From the NCBI RefSeq assembly GCF_024346975.1, contig NZ_AP024885.1, positions 1,984,001 through 2,048,000 of the forward strand: 64,000 bases of DNA. The letters run 5' to 3'. The position numbers and the translations under genes were made by a program. The notes under the pieces are model-generated. The model ran no database searches, was not told the DNA's origin, and saw only the letters and a list, made by a program, of their open reading frames with translations. The stretch comes from Vibrio neonatus. Its GTDB lineage: Bacteria > Pseudomonadota > Gammaproteobacteria > Enterobacterales > Vibrionaceae. This document shows positions 21,736-30,654 of this stretch, piece by piece (the stretch's first letter is position 1; each line of letters opens with the position of its first letter).

Positions 21736-21766
21736 AAATTCAGGGGCCTAAATTGGGGCCCCTGAT
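21736..21766 (-). terminator. Hairpin in the rpsB-tsf gap (attenuator or partial terminator)
   Basis: Perfect nine-base inverted repeat TCAGGGGCC (21740-21748) / GGCCCCTGA (21757-21765), followed on the minus strand by ATTTTACC. The T-run is short, which suits partial termination between rpsB and tsf. Confidence 0.7.
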
Positions 21767-21834
21767 GTATACTAGCACTTAGTCTTTATTAATCGGTATT
21801 CCGACAAACAACTAAGTGTGACGCGGAGCAGATA

Positions 21835-22566
21835 TTATTCAGCTTCTTCTACGAAACCGTCTTTATCAGCAGCAGTTGCAACGTCTTTGTTACGACCTTC
21901 AGTCACAGCTAGTGCAGCCGCGTTAAGGTATAGTTGTACCGCGCGGATTGCATCGTCGTTACCAGGGATGATGTAATCAACACCGTCTGGGTCAGAGTTA
22001 GTATCTACAACAGCGTATACAGGGATACCTAGGTTGTTCGCTTCTTTAACAGCGATGTGTTCGTGATCAGCATCGATAACGAATAGAGCGTCAGGTAGAC
22101 CGCCCATGTCTTTGATACCACCAAGAGATTTCTCTAGCTTCTCCATTTCGCGAGTACGCATTAGAGCTTCTTTCTTAGTTAGTTTCTCAAAAGTACCGTC
22201 TTGAGCTTGAGCTTCAAGTTCTTTTAGACGCTTGATTGATTGACGAACAGTTTTGTAGTTAGTCAACATACCACCTAACCAGCGGTTGTTAACGTAGAAT
22301 TGGTTGCTTGCGATAGCAGCTTCTTTAACAGCTTCAGATGCAGCGCGTTTAGTACCAACGAAAAGAACTTTACCTTTTTTCTCGCCAACTTTAGCAATTT
22401 CAGCTAGAGCGTCGTTGAACATAGGAACAGTTTTTTCTAGGTTGATGATATGAACCTTGTTACGAGCACCAAAGATGAATGGTTTCATTTTTGGGTTCCA
22501 GTAACGAGTTTGGTGACCGAAGTGAACACCAGCTTTTAGCATATCGCGCATTGATACAGTTGCCAT
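21835..22566 (-). CDS. rpsB: 30S ribosomal protein S2
   Basis: Small-subunit ribosomal protein S2, 243 residues (E. coli 241). It starts [25 protein letters not shown] and contains [21 protein letters not shown] and [13 protein letters not shown], all standard for the family. It is preceded by a structured leader with which S2 can repress its own synthesis in relatives, and heads the rpsB-tsf pair. Its C-terminal tail is acidic ([10 protein letters not shown]). Confidence 0.98.
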   Translation of the reverse strand: MATVSMRDMLKAGVHFGHQTRYWNPKMKPFIFGARNKVHIINLEKTVPMFNDALAEIAKVGEKKGKVLFVGTKRAASEAVKEAAIASNQFYVNNRWLGGMLTNYKTVRQSIKRLKELEAQAQDGTFEKLTKKEALMRTREMEKLEKSLGGIKDMGGLPDALFVIDADHEHIAVKEANNLGIPVYAVVDTNSDPDGVDYIIPGNDDAIRAVQLYLNAAALAVTEGRNKDVATAADKDGFVEEAE

Positions 22567-22749
22567 TTTATAATCCTCTATTGGGGTTAGGCCTCCACAT
22601 TCCCCATGAATTCGACTCCCTCAATTTGCATAAGCAAACCGTGGAGCACCCCGAATCATGTGTCGAAATGTGTGTGATTTAAATTAAGTTAGTTTATGAG
22701 CTAGGTATCCATATCGCCCTAAAATAGGAAGACAATGGAATCTATCTCG
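22567..22749 (-). promoter_or_regulatory. rpsB leader (S2 autoregulatory / t44-type leader RNA)
   Basis: The roughly 180 bases upstream of rpsB carry no gene. On the minus strand the leader shows a GGGGTGCTCCACGG segment and complementary stretches (GGGGT... with ACCCC; GGAGG...GCCT...) close to the ATG. E. coli has a conserved rpsB leader at this place (Rfam t44; S2-dependent autoregulation reported for gamma-proteobacteria). Homology here is judged by position and sequence character, not by a covariance search. Confidence 0.65.
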
Positions 22750-22755
22750 GCGCGC

Positions 22756-22764
22756 TTTATACCA
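22756..22764 (-). promoter_or_regulatory. Probable rpsB promoter, extended -10
   Basis: On the minus strand TGGTATAAA forms an extended -10 box and is followed at once by a GCGCGCC discriminator. GC-rich discriminators are typical of ribosomal promoters under stringent (ppGpp) control. No good -35 box is visible. Confidence 0.5.
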
Positions 22765-22847
22765 TATTTTTTGGTCTAATTACCAGAAATATCCTGTTTA
22801 TTTTGCGTTTGAGACTAAAGATGTCGCTAGCTGAGTTTTATTTTCAT

Positions 22848-22875
22848 TTGCGAGTAAGCGCAGTATTGTTAGAAT
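22848..22875 (+). promoter_or_regulatory. Probable map promoter
   Basis: TTGCGA (22848-22853) and TAGAAT (22870-22875) with a 16-base spacer lie 35 bases before the map start codon. Inferred from consensus only. Confidence 0.4.
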
Positions 22876-22910
22876 AAAAGCAATTGTAGCAAGAGTTAAC
22901 TGAGTACAGC

Positions 22911-23786
22911 ATGTCGATAAAAATTAAAACTGAAGCTGAAATCGAAAAAATGCGCGTTGCAGGTAAATTAGCAGCGGATGTTTTAGAGATGATTGCCCCA
23001 CACGTAAAAGAAGGGGTAACCACCGAAGAGTTGAATAAACTCTGTCATGAATTTACTTTACAGAACGGTGCCTACTCGGCTCCTCTGGATTACCACGGAT
23101 TCCCGAAATCAATCTGTACTTCTATTAACCATATTGTCTGCCATGGTATCCCTGCCCTTGAAGATGAAGTGGGCAGTAACGGTCAGAAAAAACCGGCTGT
23201 GCTTAAAAACGGCGACATTGTTAATATCGACATCACTGTGATTATCCCAGACGATGAAAATGCCGATCTTAGCACTCGTCCAGAAGGCTATCACGGCGAT
23301 ACGTCTAAGATGTTCTTGATTGGCGATGTTGCGCCAAGTGACAAACGTCTGTGTATGGTGGCGCAAGAGGCGCTTTACTTGGGTATGAAACAAGTAAAAC
23401 CAGGCGCAACCGTTGGTGCTATTGGCACTGCTATTGAAAAATACATCAAAGAAAATAACAAAAAGAACCCACGCAATAAGTTCTCCATTGTTAAAGACTT
23501 CTGTGGTCACGGCATTGGTAACGAGTTCCACGAAGAGCCGCAAGTCGTGCACTACAAAAACTTTGACCGCCGCGTGCTAAAAGAAGGCATGTGCTTCACC
23601 ATTGAACCTATGATCAATGCCGGCAAATTTGGTTGTTCTATCGATGCCAATGATGATTGGACGGTGTACACAGGTGATGGCAAAAACTCAGCGCAGTGGG
23701 AACACACTATTGTGGTGACTAAGCAAGGCTGTGAAGTACTGACTCTACGCAGTGATGAATCAATTCCTCGTTTAATGATTAACTAA
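22911..23786 (+). CDS. map: Methionine aminopeptidase, type I
   Basis: Removes the initiator methionine from nascent proteins. A pita-bread fold protein of 291 residues. The metal ligands can be placed in NIDITV (Asp), GDTSKMF (Asp), CGHGIGNEFHEEPQ (His), FTIEPMIN (Glu) and WEHTIVV (Glu). It is divergent from rpsB, as in E. coli. It is longer than E. coli Map (264) because of short insertions such as the segment after HGIPALEDE. A strong terminator follows. Confidence 0.97.
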   Translation: MSIKIKTEAEIEKMRVAGKLAADVLEMIAPHVKEGVTTEELNKLCHEFTLQNGAYSAPLDYHGFPKSICTSINHIVCHGIPALEDEVGSNGQKKPAVLKNGDIVNIDITVIIPDDENADLSTRPEGYHGDTSKMFLIGDVAPSDKRLCMVAQEALYLGMKQVKPGATVGAIGTAIEKYIKENNKKNPRNKFSIVKDFCGHGIGNEFHEEPQVVHYKNFDRRVLKEGMCFTIEPMINAGKFGCSIDANDDWTVYTGDGKNSAQWEHTIVVTKQGCEVLTLRSDESIPRLMIN

Positions 23787-23806
23787 TCAAGGCGTGGTTG
23801 AATGGA

Positions 23807-23833
23807 TAAAAGCCAGCATCTGCTGGCTTTTTG
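23807..23833 (+). terminator. Intrinsic terminator of map
   Basis: Perfect ten-base inverted repeat AAAGCCAGCA (23809-23818) / TGCTGGCTTT (23821-23830), followed by TTG. Confidence 0.85.
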
Positions 23834-23861
23834 TTTACGGTCACTAATTACCACCCACTAA

Positions 23862-26800
23862 TCACACCCAATACTCTTCTATATCCACATCGTCTATTTG
23901 CTCAGGTGCTAAATAGTGCTGTGCATAATCAAGATAAATCTTACTGCTCAAGAACAAGCGATACACTTCCCTATCTAAATGCTCATCGAGCACCATAAAC
24001 TTCATGATCTTCAATGACTCACTAAGCGTTTTGGCTTTTTTGTACGGTCTATCAGCGGCGGTAAGCGCTTCAAATACATCCGATAGCGCTATGATACGCT
24101 CTGGAATACTTAGCTCATCACCTGTGAGTTTTCTTGGATAGCCAGTGCCTTTCATTGTTTCATGGTGCGTTGAAGCGTAACGCGGCACATTCGACAACTC
24201 GTCAGGGAATGGCATTGCTTCGAGCATTTTGATGGTGCTAATAATATGCTCATTGATCTTAAACCTGTCTTCCTCGGTCAAGGTTCCTTTGCGAATACAT
24301 AAGTTATAGATCTCTCCTCGGTTGGCAAGATACTTAGGCACTTCCATCTTAATGGCAAAGCTTGGGTCAAATTCCACCTTCTGCGGATGAGGAATACAAT
24401 GCTCAGGTTTATCCGCCAGCAAAGGCTCAATGGCCTGCATATTTACAGAAGTATTTGCAGATTTTGATTGAGCATGTTCAAGATCGGTTTCAGCATAATA
24501 ACGCGCCTCCTCTGGAGACAACCCTATTCGATTATCTAAATAACGAACCCAGGTTTTTTGCGCTATTTGTTGTATGCGCTCAATGGCTTCGTCATCCATC
24601 ATTTCACTACCGACATTAGCTTTGGCAACCAATGAAAACTCGCGTTTTAACTCTTCAATATTAGCTTGCAGTTGACTGTCCATATCAGGATTAAGCTGCG
24701 GAGATTGTTGTTGATAAAACGCAATAATTTGATCGCGAATCATCACTTCAAAACGAGTTCGAATTTCATGAATACGATTGTAATTCACCTCTAGCTTTGA
24801 GCCTTTATCCACAATGTACTCTGGAGTGGTGATCTTGCCGCAATCATGTAACCAAGCGGCAATTTTAAACTCTCGTCGCTGCGCATCATTAGCAAATTCA
24901 AACTGATCCAACGAGCCCTCTGCCGACTTTTCAGCCTCATTCGCTAACATAATGGCCAACTCAGGAACTCGATTACAATGGCCTGCGGTGTATGGCGACT
25001 TATCATCGATAGCTTGCGCTATTAACTTGATAAATGAGTCTACAAACTCTTGCTGTTGCTGTTCGTAATTACTCAATTCATCCGCTGTCGTTTGAATAGA
25101 AATCGACAGTTCATCCAATTCCTTAATCATGGTTGGCACTATCTCAACACTGCTGTATTTACGCTCACGGACTTTCACCGTTTGCGCAATCAAGGCATGA
25201 ATCGGTTTAACAATAGGGTTGGAAAAAACATGCGATAAAGGAATAAGTAGCAACAAAATAGCCGCAGATCCTAATGTCACCGTCATGACATTACTCAGTG
25301 CCACCTTTAACAAAGATTCAGCAGGAATGGTAATGCTTAGATATTCGGTTCCATCTTCATATAAATCCAGCTGTTGCACAAAACCAAAATAAGGTACGCC
25401 ATCTACATCAAATTTAGACAGTTGATTGCGCAAGCTAGGATCTTTGGTCGCATCAATCAAAAACTTATACGGCACAACACTGTTAGGGCTGCCTATACCA
25501 AACCATTTATTTTCCAGAAAATGTATTTCACTCGGCGTTAAACTTTCAATCGCCAAATTCATAATCTCAGCAAGCTTAGGGTCTATGTTTTTTGCCACAA
25601 AATGAAACGAGTTTTGCACTTGCAATAGGCTTTCAGCGTCAATTTGATGAACCTTGAGATCCTCGATAAAATGTCGATCAATTTTGCTTTGTAAAATTAC
25701 CGCCAGATCAATTACGCCATCGAGCTGCCCGTTTTCAACTTGTATGAGACCTGCGTATATATCATCCAATTCAACTAGCTCAACCGAAGGTTGTTCATGT
25801 TTAATTTGGTCAATAATCGACCACCCTTTTAAGATGCCAATTTTTCTTCCTTCTAAATCACTCAGCTTGGTAATGCGCTGACTGGAAACCGCCACAGCAA
25901 AATCAAAATTGGCTAATGGGGTACTAAGCTCCCCCAACCCGCGACTGGTCGCGTTATATGCGACGGGGTATAACACCTCAACATCACCGTGCTTATAGGC
26001 TTGCACCATATCCAGCCAACTGAGCCCATTAATGAACTTAAATTGGATGCCTGTTTTTAGCGATATAATGCGCATCACATCAACAAAATACCCACTAGGC
26101 TTACCAGACACTGCAAAATCTAAAGGAGGCCAATCGGTTTGGTTTGACACTTCAAGCGTATCTGAATTTTTCACTAAGGCTCGTTGCTCAGCGGTGAGTT
26201 TAAGAGGGCTAACGCCGGGTAGTAATGAATAGTGATCTTCGTGAGATGAGGCTTTTAAGGTGCCGGATTGGTCATAAATGAAAAACTGCGCAGGTAAGTG
26301 GGTTTGTACTGGCCCTAGCCCTGATTTCACTTCATGGGCTAAGGAAGCAACCACTACATCAATCCCTACCACACTGCCATATTTAGAGTTGCGAATACGT
26401 GATGCGTAAGTTTGACCATTTAACTGCACATTGTGGAATAAATACGGATCGGTTTTATACACTTCGGCATGTTCAGCGCCAACAAACCAAGGACGTTCAA
26501 CCGCATTAAACTTGCTGTTACCTTTAACGCTCTCTCTGAGCTCAAAGTCGTCACTAAAGTAAGAGGTCACCTTTATATTGGCCTGCTGGTCTTTTTTTAT
26601 TTCCACCAGCGCCCAGCGATCTTGAGATTGTGCGCCAATCCGCGGCCGTAAATCTGCTACTGAATCTAAATTAATAAGCTGATAAAAATGCCCGTCTTTT
26701 CTAGCAATATAAACGCTATAAAACATCGGGCTGTTTTCCATCAACTGAGCAAACGCATTGCGCGCGATATGGTTGTGTTCAAATTGCTCTAGCTCTTGCT

Positions 26801-27023
26801 CAAGACTGGCAAGGACTTTGCTTAGATTGGTAACAAACTCATCAAATTCACGAACTTCATTGCCAATGCTGTGAGAGATACCTTGATACTTTTCTAGCGC
26901 AGTATAAAGGGCTTGTTGACGACTAAAATAGTATTGCAAACTAATTGCAACACCAGCGGTTATACACGTTGTCAGGATAAAGAGACTGATTACCGTCACC
27001 TTTATCGTAAATCGCCTTTTCAT
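23862..27023 (-). CDS. HD-GYP transmembrane receptor with SBP_bac_3-like and Cache-like sensor region
   Basis: A 1053-residue membrane protein. A TM helix (about 8-30) leads to a large periplasmic part, then a second TM helix (about 578-600), a HAMP-like linker and a cytoplasmic HD-GYP domain. The periplasmic part looks like a double-Cache domain (about 40-260 and 515-570) interrupted by an SBP_bac_3-like solute-binding domain (about 285-510). Catalytic residues are in place: H682, H726-D727, K730, H926, H953-H954-E955, G961-Y962-P963 and D982. HD-GYP enzymes hydrolyse cyclic di-GMP. Roughly 150 extra residues separate the HD part from the HHE/GYP part. The ligand is unknown. Divergent from glnD; no partner gene is adjacent. 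Confidence 0.85.
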   Translation of the reverse strand: MKRRFTIKVTVISLFILTTCITAGVAISLQYYFSRQQALYTALEKYQGISHSIGNEVREFDEFVTNLSKVLASLEQELEQFEHNHIARNAFAQLMENSPMFYSVYIARKDGHFYQLINLDSVADLRPRIGAQSQDRWALVEIKKDQQANIKVTSYFSDDFELRESVKGNSKFNAVERPWFVGAEHAEVYKTDPYLFHNVQLNGQTYASRIRNSKYGSVVGIDVVVASLAHEVKSGLGPVQTHLPAQFFIYDQSGTLKASSHEDHYSLLPGVSPLKLTAEQRALVKNSDTLEVSNQTDWPPLDFAVSGKPSGYFVDVMRIISLKTGIQFKFINGLSWLDMVQAYKHGDVEVLYPVAYNATSRGLGELSTPLANFDFAVAVSSQRITKLSDLEGRKIGILKGWSIIDQIKHEQPSVELVELDDIYAGLIQVENGQLDGVIDLAVILQSKIDRHFIEDLKVHQIDAESLLQVQNSFHFVAKNIDPKLAEIMNLAIESLTPSEIHFLENKWFGIGSPNSVVPYKFLIDATKDPSLRNQLSKFDVDGVPYFGFVQQLDLYEDGTEYLSITIPAESLLKVALSNVMTVTLGSAAILLLLIPLSHVFSNPIVKPIHALIAQTVKVRERKYSSVEIVPTMIKELDELSISIQTTADELSNYEQQQQEFVDSFIKLIAQAIDDKSPYTAGHCNRVPELAIMLANEAEKSAEGSLDQFEFANDAQRREFKIAAWLHDCGKITTPEYIVDKGSKLEVNYNRIHEIRTRFEVMIRDQIIAFYQQQSPQLNPDMDSQLQANIEELKREFSLVAKANVGSEMMDDEAIERIQQIAQKTWVRYLDNRIGLSPEEARYYAETDLEHAQSKSANTSVNMQAIEPLLADKPEHCIPHPQKVEFDPSFAIKMEVPKYLANRGEIYNLCIRKGTLTEEDRFKINEHIISTIKMLEAMPFPDELSNVPRYASTHHETMKGTGYPRKLTGDELSIPERIIALSDVFEALTAADRPYKKAKTLSESLKIMKFMVLDEHLDREVYRLFLSSKIYLDYAQHYLAPEQIDDVDIEEYWV

Positions 27024-27215
27024 CCAACCCTCATTAATGAAACTCCCTCACTAAATTAGATTAGAACAATAAATATGAAAGTGTATGAATATATTGATTT
27101 TTTTGTCTAATTTTAGATATGCAAACTATTTTGTTTTCCAACTTTATCTTGCTATCACTCACAATTTCAGGAAATATCAATTGTAGTGACTCTACTGCAT
27201 AAAAGGACTTCGTGC

Positions 27216-29849
27216 GTGCCAAACATCGATGCTCTATCTCCAGCTCAACTGTCTGATCAACAACTGGATATTCAAAACCTACGTCATTTGCTAAACCTGT
27301 TTAGTGAACAGCAGAAAAGCGCTTTTCTAGAACGCCAACCAGTCAGTGGATTGGTTCAACAGCGCAGTGACTTTATGGACTCGCTACTAGAGCGAATTTG
27401 GAATTACTTCAACTTCCACAATATGGAAGGCATCTCTCTGGTAGCCGTTGGCGGTTATGGTCGTAGCGAACTGCACCCATTATCAGATATTGATATTCTG
27501 ATCTTGTCTAAACGACCGTTAAAAGACGAGGTCACACCTAAGATCAGCGAATTTGTCACTTTGTTGTGGGATCTTAGACTTGAAGTTGGGCACAGTGTCC
27601 GCAGCATCGATGAATGTATTGAAGTGGCAAAAGATGACTTGACCGTTGCCACTAACCTGCAAGAATCACGTTTAATTTGTGGTAGCCAAAATTCTTTTCA
27701 GCTATTGCGAAACGAAATTCATGCAGAGACTTTTTGGCCAAGCGCGGTGTTTTATCGCGCTAAGTTAGAAGAGCAAAAACAGCGTCACGCACGCTATCAT
27801 GATACCGGCTACAACTTAGAACCCGATATTAAATCCAGCCCCGGTGGTCTGCGTGATATCCATACATTAAGTTGGGTAGCAAGACGTCACTTTGGTGCAT
27901 CTTCGCTACTTGAAATGAGCCATCACGGTTTCTTAACTGATGCCGAGTACCGCGAACTGCAAGAGTGCCAGAACTTTCTTTGGCAAATTCGCTTTGCCCT
28001 GCATATTGAATTAAAACGCTATGACAACCGCCTCTCTTTTGCCTACCAAGCAAAAGTGGCTGAAAACTTAGGCTTTACCGGAGAGAGAAACCAACCCGTT
28101 GAACGCATGATGAAAGAGTTCTACCGTACTTTACGCCGCATCATAGAACTGAACAAAATGCTGCTTAAACTTTTTGACCAAGCGATTTTAAATCAAGGTA
28201 AGTTAGTTCCAGCAGACATTATCAATGACGATTTTCAACGTCGCGGGCACTTAATCGAAGCCAGAAAACCGGCACTCTTCCAAGCTCGTCCCGATACCAT
28301 ATTGGATATGTTTATCCATATCGCCAATGACTCAAGCATTACCGGAGTGGCGCCGCCTACCCTTCGTCAACTGCGCACCGCCAGAAGACGATTAAGCCGT
28401 TTTCTGCATGATATTCCTGAAGCGCGCGAAAAATTCATGTTATTGGTTAAGCACCCTAACTGTTTAAACAAGGCCTTTAGTCTAATGCATCAACTCGGAG
28501 TATTGTCCGCCTACCTACCACAATGGAGTCAGATTGTAGGGCAAATGCAGTTTGATCTGTTCCACGTGTATACCGTTGATGAACACAGCATGCGTCTGCT
28601 CAAACACATCAATACCTTTAGTGATATTCAAAACAGAGAAAAGCACCCTATTTGCTGTGAAGTGCTGCCTAGAATTCAAAAACCTGAGCTATTGATCATT
28701 GCCGCAATTTTTCACGATATCGGCAAAGGGCGCGGCGGCGATCACTCTGTTATCGGAGAAGGTGAAGCGTATGATTTCTGTATTGAGCACAATTTATCGA
28801 AGCCAGAAGCCAAACTGGTCGCTTGGCTAGTCAGACATCACTTATTGATGTCGGTTACGGCGCAAAAACGAGATATTCAAGACCCAGAAGTGATTGCCGA
28901 TTTTGCGAAAAAAGTAAAAACCGAAGAGTATCTAGAGTTTCTGGTTTGTCTGACGGTAGCTGATATTTGTGCTACCAACCCTGAGCTATGGAACAGTTGG
29001 AAACGCTCCCTTTTGACTGAGTTATTCTATTCAACGCAAAGGGCTTTGCGACGAGGACTAGAAAACCCAGTCGATGTCAGAGAAAGGATAAGACATAACC
29101 AACAACAAGCATCTGCGGTGTTAAGAAGCCAAGGCTTCACCCCGCGAGAAATTGAGTTATTGTGGCAACGTTTTAAAGCCGATTACTTCTTACGCCATAC
29201 TCCACAACAGTTGGCGTGGCACGCTCAAGCTATTTTACAACAAGAAGATCCAGACTCGCCGCTGATACTGATCAACCCGCAACCGACTCGTGGCGGCTCT
29301 GAGTTATTTGTGTATACCAAAGATCAACCGGTATTATTTGCCAGCGTAGTGGCGGAGCTTGATCGTAGAAACTTCAATGTGCACGATGCGCAGGTGATGA
29401 TCAGTCGTGATAAATACATTTTAGATACCTTTATCATCTTAGATCAAAACAATCAGCCGCTAGAGGAGAGCCGACATGCGGGGATTATTAAGCATCTGCA
29501 AGATGTGATCAAAGACGGTCGTCTAACTAAAATCAAACCAAGACGCACACCGCGTAATCTGGTGCACTTTAAGGTGAAAACTCACACTGAGTTCATTGCC
29601 ACAAAAAATAACAGCCAAACCTTAATGGAGTTGGTGGCATTAGATACTCCGGGACTGCTAGCTGCGGTAGGCGCAACCTTTGCCAAGCTCGATTTGCATC
29701 TGCATGCCGCTAAGATCACCACCATTGGAGAGCGAGCGGAAGATTTGTTTATTATCACCTCTCCCGAGGGGAATAAATTAGACGAACAACTGCAACAACT
29801 ACTGCGCACTAAACTGATTGAAAACATCAGTAAACTGGCTCCCCATTAA
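27216..29849 (+). CDS. glnD: Bifunctional uridylyltransferase/uridylyl-removing enzyme
   Basis: Glutamine sensor that adds or removes UMP on PII (glnB at 1.1-1.4 kb). A nucleotidyltransferase domain has GGYGRSEL and LSDIDILIL. An HD domain that removes UMP has IFHDIGKGRGGDHS. Two C-terminal ACT domains follow (ELFVYTKDQP... and LMELVALDTPG...). The frame is open from a GTG at 27186, but the GTG at 27216 has an AAAAGGA ribosome site eight bases upstream, giving about 877 residues (E. coli 890). The start is therefore non-ATG and not fully certain. The map-glnD neighbourhood is conserved, here split by the HD-GYP gene. Confidence 0.95.
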   Translation: MPNIDALSPAQLSDQQLDIQNLRHLLNLFSEQQKSAFLERQPVSGLVQQRSDFMDSLLERIWNYFNFHNMEGISLVAVGGYGRSELHPLSDIDILILSKRPLKDEVTPKISEFVTLLWDLRLEVGHSVRSIDECIEVAKDDLTVATNLQESRLICGSQNSFQLLRNEIHAETFWPSAVFYRAKLEEQKQRHARYHDTGYNLEPDIKSSPGGLRDIHTLSWVARRHFGASSLLEMSHHGFLTDAEYRELQECQNFLWQIRFALHIELKRYDNRLSFAYQAKVAENLGFTGERNQPVERMMKEFYRTLRRIIELNKMLLKLFDQAILNQGKLVPADIINDDFQRRGHLIEARKPALFQARPDTILDMFIHIANDSSITGVAPPTLRQLRTARRRLSRFLHDIPEAREKFMLLVKHPNCLNKAFSLMHQLGVLSAYLPQWSQIVGQMQFDLFHVYTVDEHSMRLLKHINTFSDIQNREKHPICCEVLPRIQKPELLIIAAIFHDIGKGRGGDHSVIGEGEAYDFCIEHNLSKPEAKLVAWLVRHHLLMSVTAQKRDIQDPEVIADFAKKVKTEEYLEFLVCLTVADICATNPELWNSWKRSLLTELFYSTQRALRRGLENPVDVRERIRHNQQQASAVLRSQGFTPREIELLWQRFKADYFLRHTPQQLAWHAQAILQQEDPDSPLILINPQPTRGGSELFVYTKDQPVLFASVVAELDRRNFNVHDAQVMISRDKYILDTFIILDQNNQPLEESRHAGIIKHLQDVIKDGRLTKIKPRRTPRNLVHFKVKTHTEFIATKNNSQTLMELVALDTPGLLAAVGATFAKLDLHLHAAKITTIGERAEDLFIITSPEGNKLDEQLQQLLRTKLIENISKLAPH

Positions 29850-30083
29850 TCCCATAAATATTAGTGTGAATAAGAGCAGAGTTGGGAGGTAAGTAGCTAC
29901 CTAAGTGCTTGCTTCCCTGCTAAATTGAGGACTCTATATAAAAGGTGTTCTCTTGAATATCAATCACGGTCAATCAACACTCATATCTGGCTTTTAGCCC
30001 GTTAGAATGAGCCATGAGTGACTACGATGGTACAGCTCTGCCTTTTGTAAACATCTCCATCATATTTGTCCACAGAGGTGCCT

Positions 30084-30467
30084 ATGTATCCACACCTAAC
30101 CGGGTTGGGAATTAATGAGCCAACGCAGATTGAACGCTATTCTTTGCGCCAAGAAGCTCAAAAAGATGTACTGAAGATCTACTTTAAAAAGCAGAAAGGT
30201 GAATTGTTTGCAAAGAGCGTCAAGTTCAAATACCCAAGACAAGTAAAAAGCGTATTACTTGATGACGGTAGCGGCCAATACCGCAACAAAACCGAGATCA
30301 ACCGTAATCTAACCTTGGTGATTGATGAGCTAAATATGCTGACCAAACCCACTGCGCCAACCAAGCTCACCACCAAGCAAAAAATATTGTCAGATTTGCG
30401 CCATTTAGAAAAAGTGGTTTCAAGCAAAATTGCCGAGATAGAAGCGGACTTAGAAAAGCTGAAATAG
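30084..30467 (+). CDS. yaeH: UPF0325/DUF3461 family protein YaeH
   Basis: A small conserved protein (127 residues) close to E. coli YaeH across its length: [40 protein letters not shown] and a C-terminal [10 protein letters not shown] helix. Its function is not known. It is charged and soluble, with no signal peptide. The ATG at 30084 is chosen because it follows an AGAGGTG ribosome site; an upstream start at 30066 has none. The 234 bases between glnD and yaeH hold no gene, only a weak hairpin near 29885-29916. Confidence 0.9.
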   Translation: MYPHLTGLGINEPTQIERYSLRQEAQKDVLKIYFKKQKGELFAKSVKFKYPRQVKSVLLDDGSGQYRNKTEINRNLTLVIDELNMLTKPTAPTKLTTKQKILSDLRHLEKVVSSKIAEIEADLEKLK

Positions 30468-30496
30468 TGCATACAGGCTTATAACTTAAAGCCAAT

Positions 30497-30534
30497 AAAA
30501 AAGCTCATAAGGGTCTACCCTATGAGCTTTTTCG
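30497..30534 (+). terminator. Intrinsic terminator of yaeH
   Basis: AAAGCTCATA (30500-30509) and TATGAGCTTT (30521-30530) form a perfect ten-base stem followed by TTCG, with an A-run on the other side, so it could work in both directions. Confidence 0.85.
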
Positions 30535-30654
30535 TCATAAGATAGCACGCAGAATATAACCTTAGAAAAATTCATACATTCGCAGACCCATTGATATTGA
30601 AAAAAGGATCAACCATATCCTAATTTATATTTGTGACAGAATCGAGTCTCCCAC

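Noticed and set aside
24362..24619. Plus-strand frame of 85 residues inside the HD-GYP gene
   Set aside because: It lies antisense to a well-supported coding region, with no ribosome site or family similarity.
29850..30083. Small RNA or gene between glnD and yaeH
   Set aside because: The hairpin around GGGAGGTAAGTAGCTACCT (29883-29902) is weak and lacks a T-run; no coding frame with a ribosome site was seen. Probably the yaeH promoter region.
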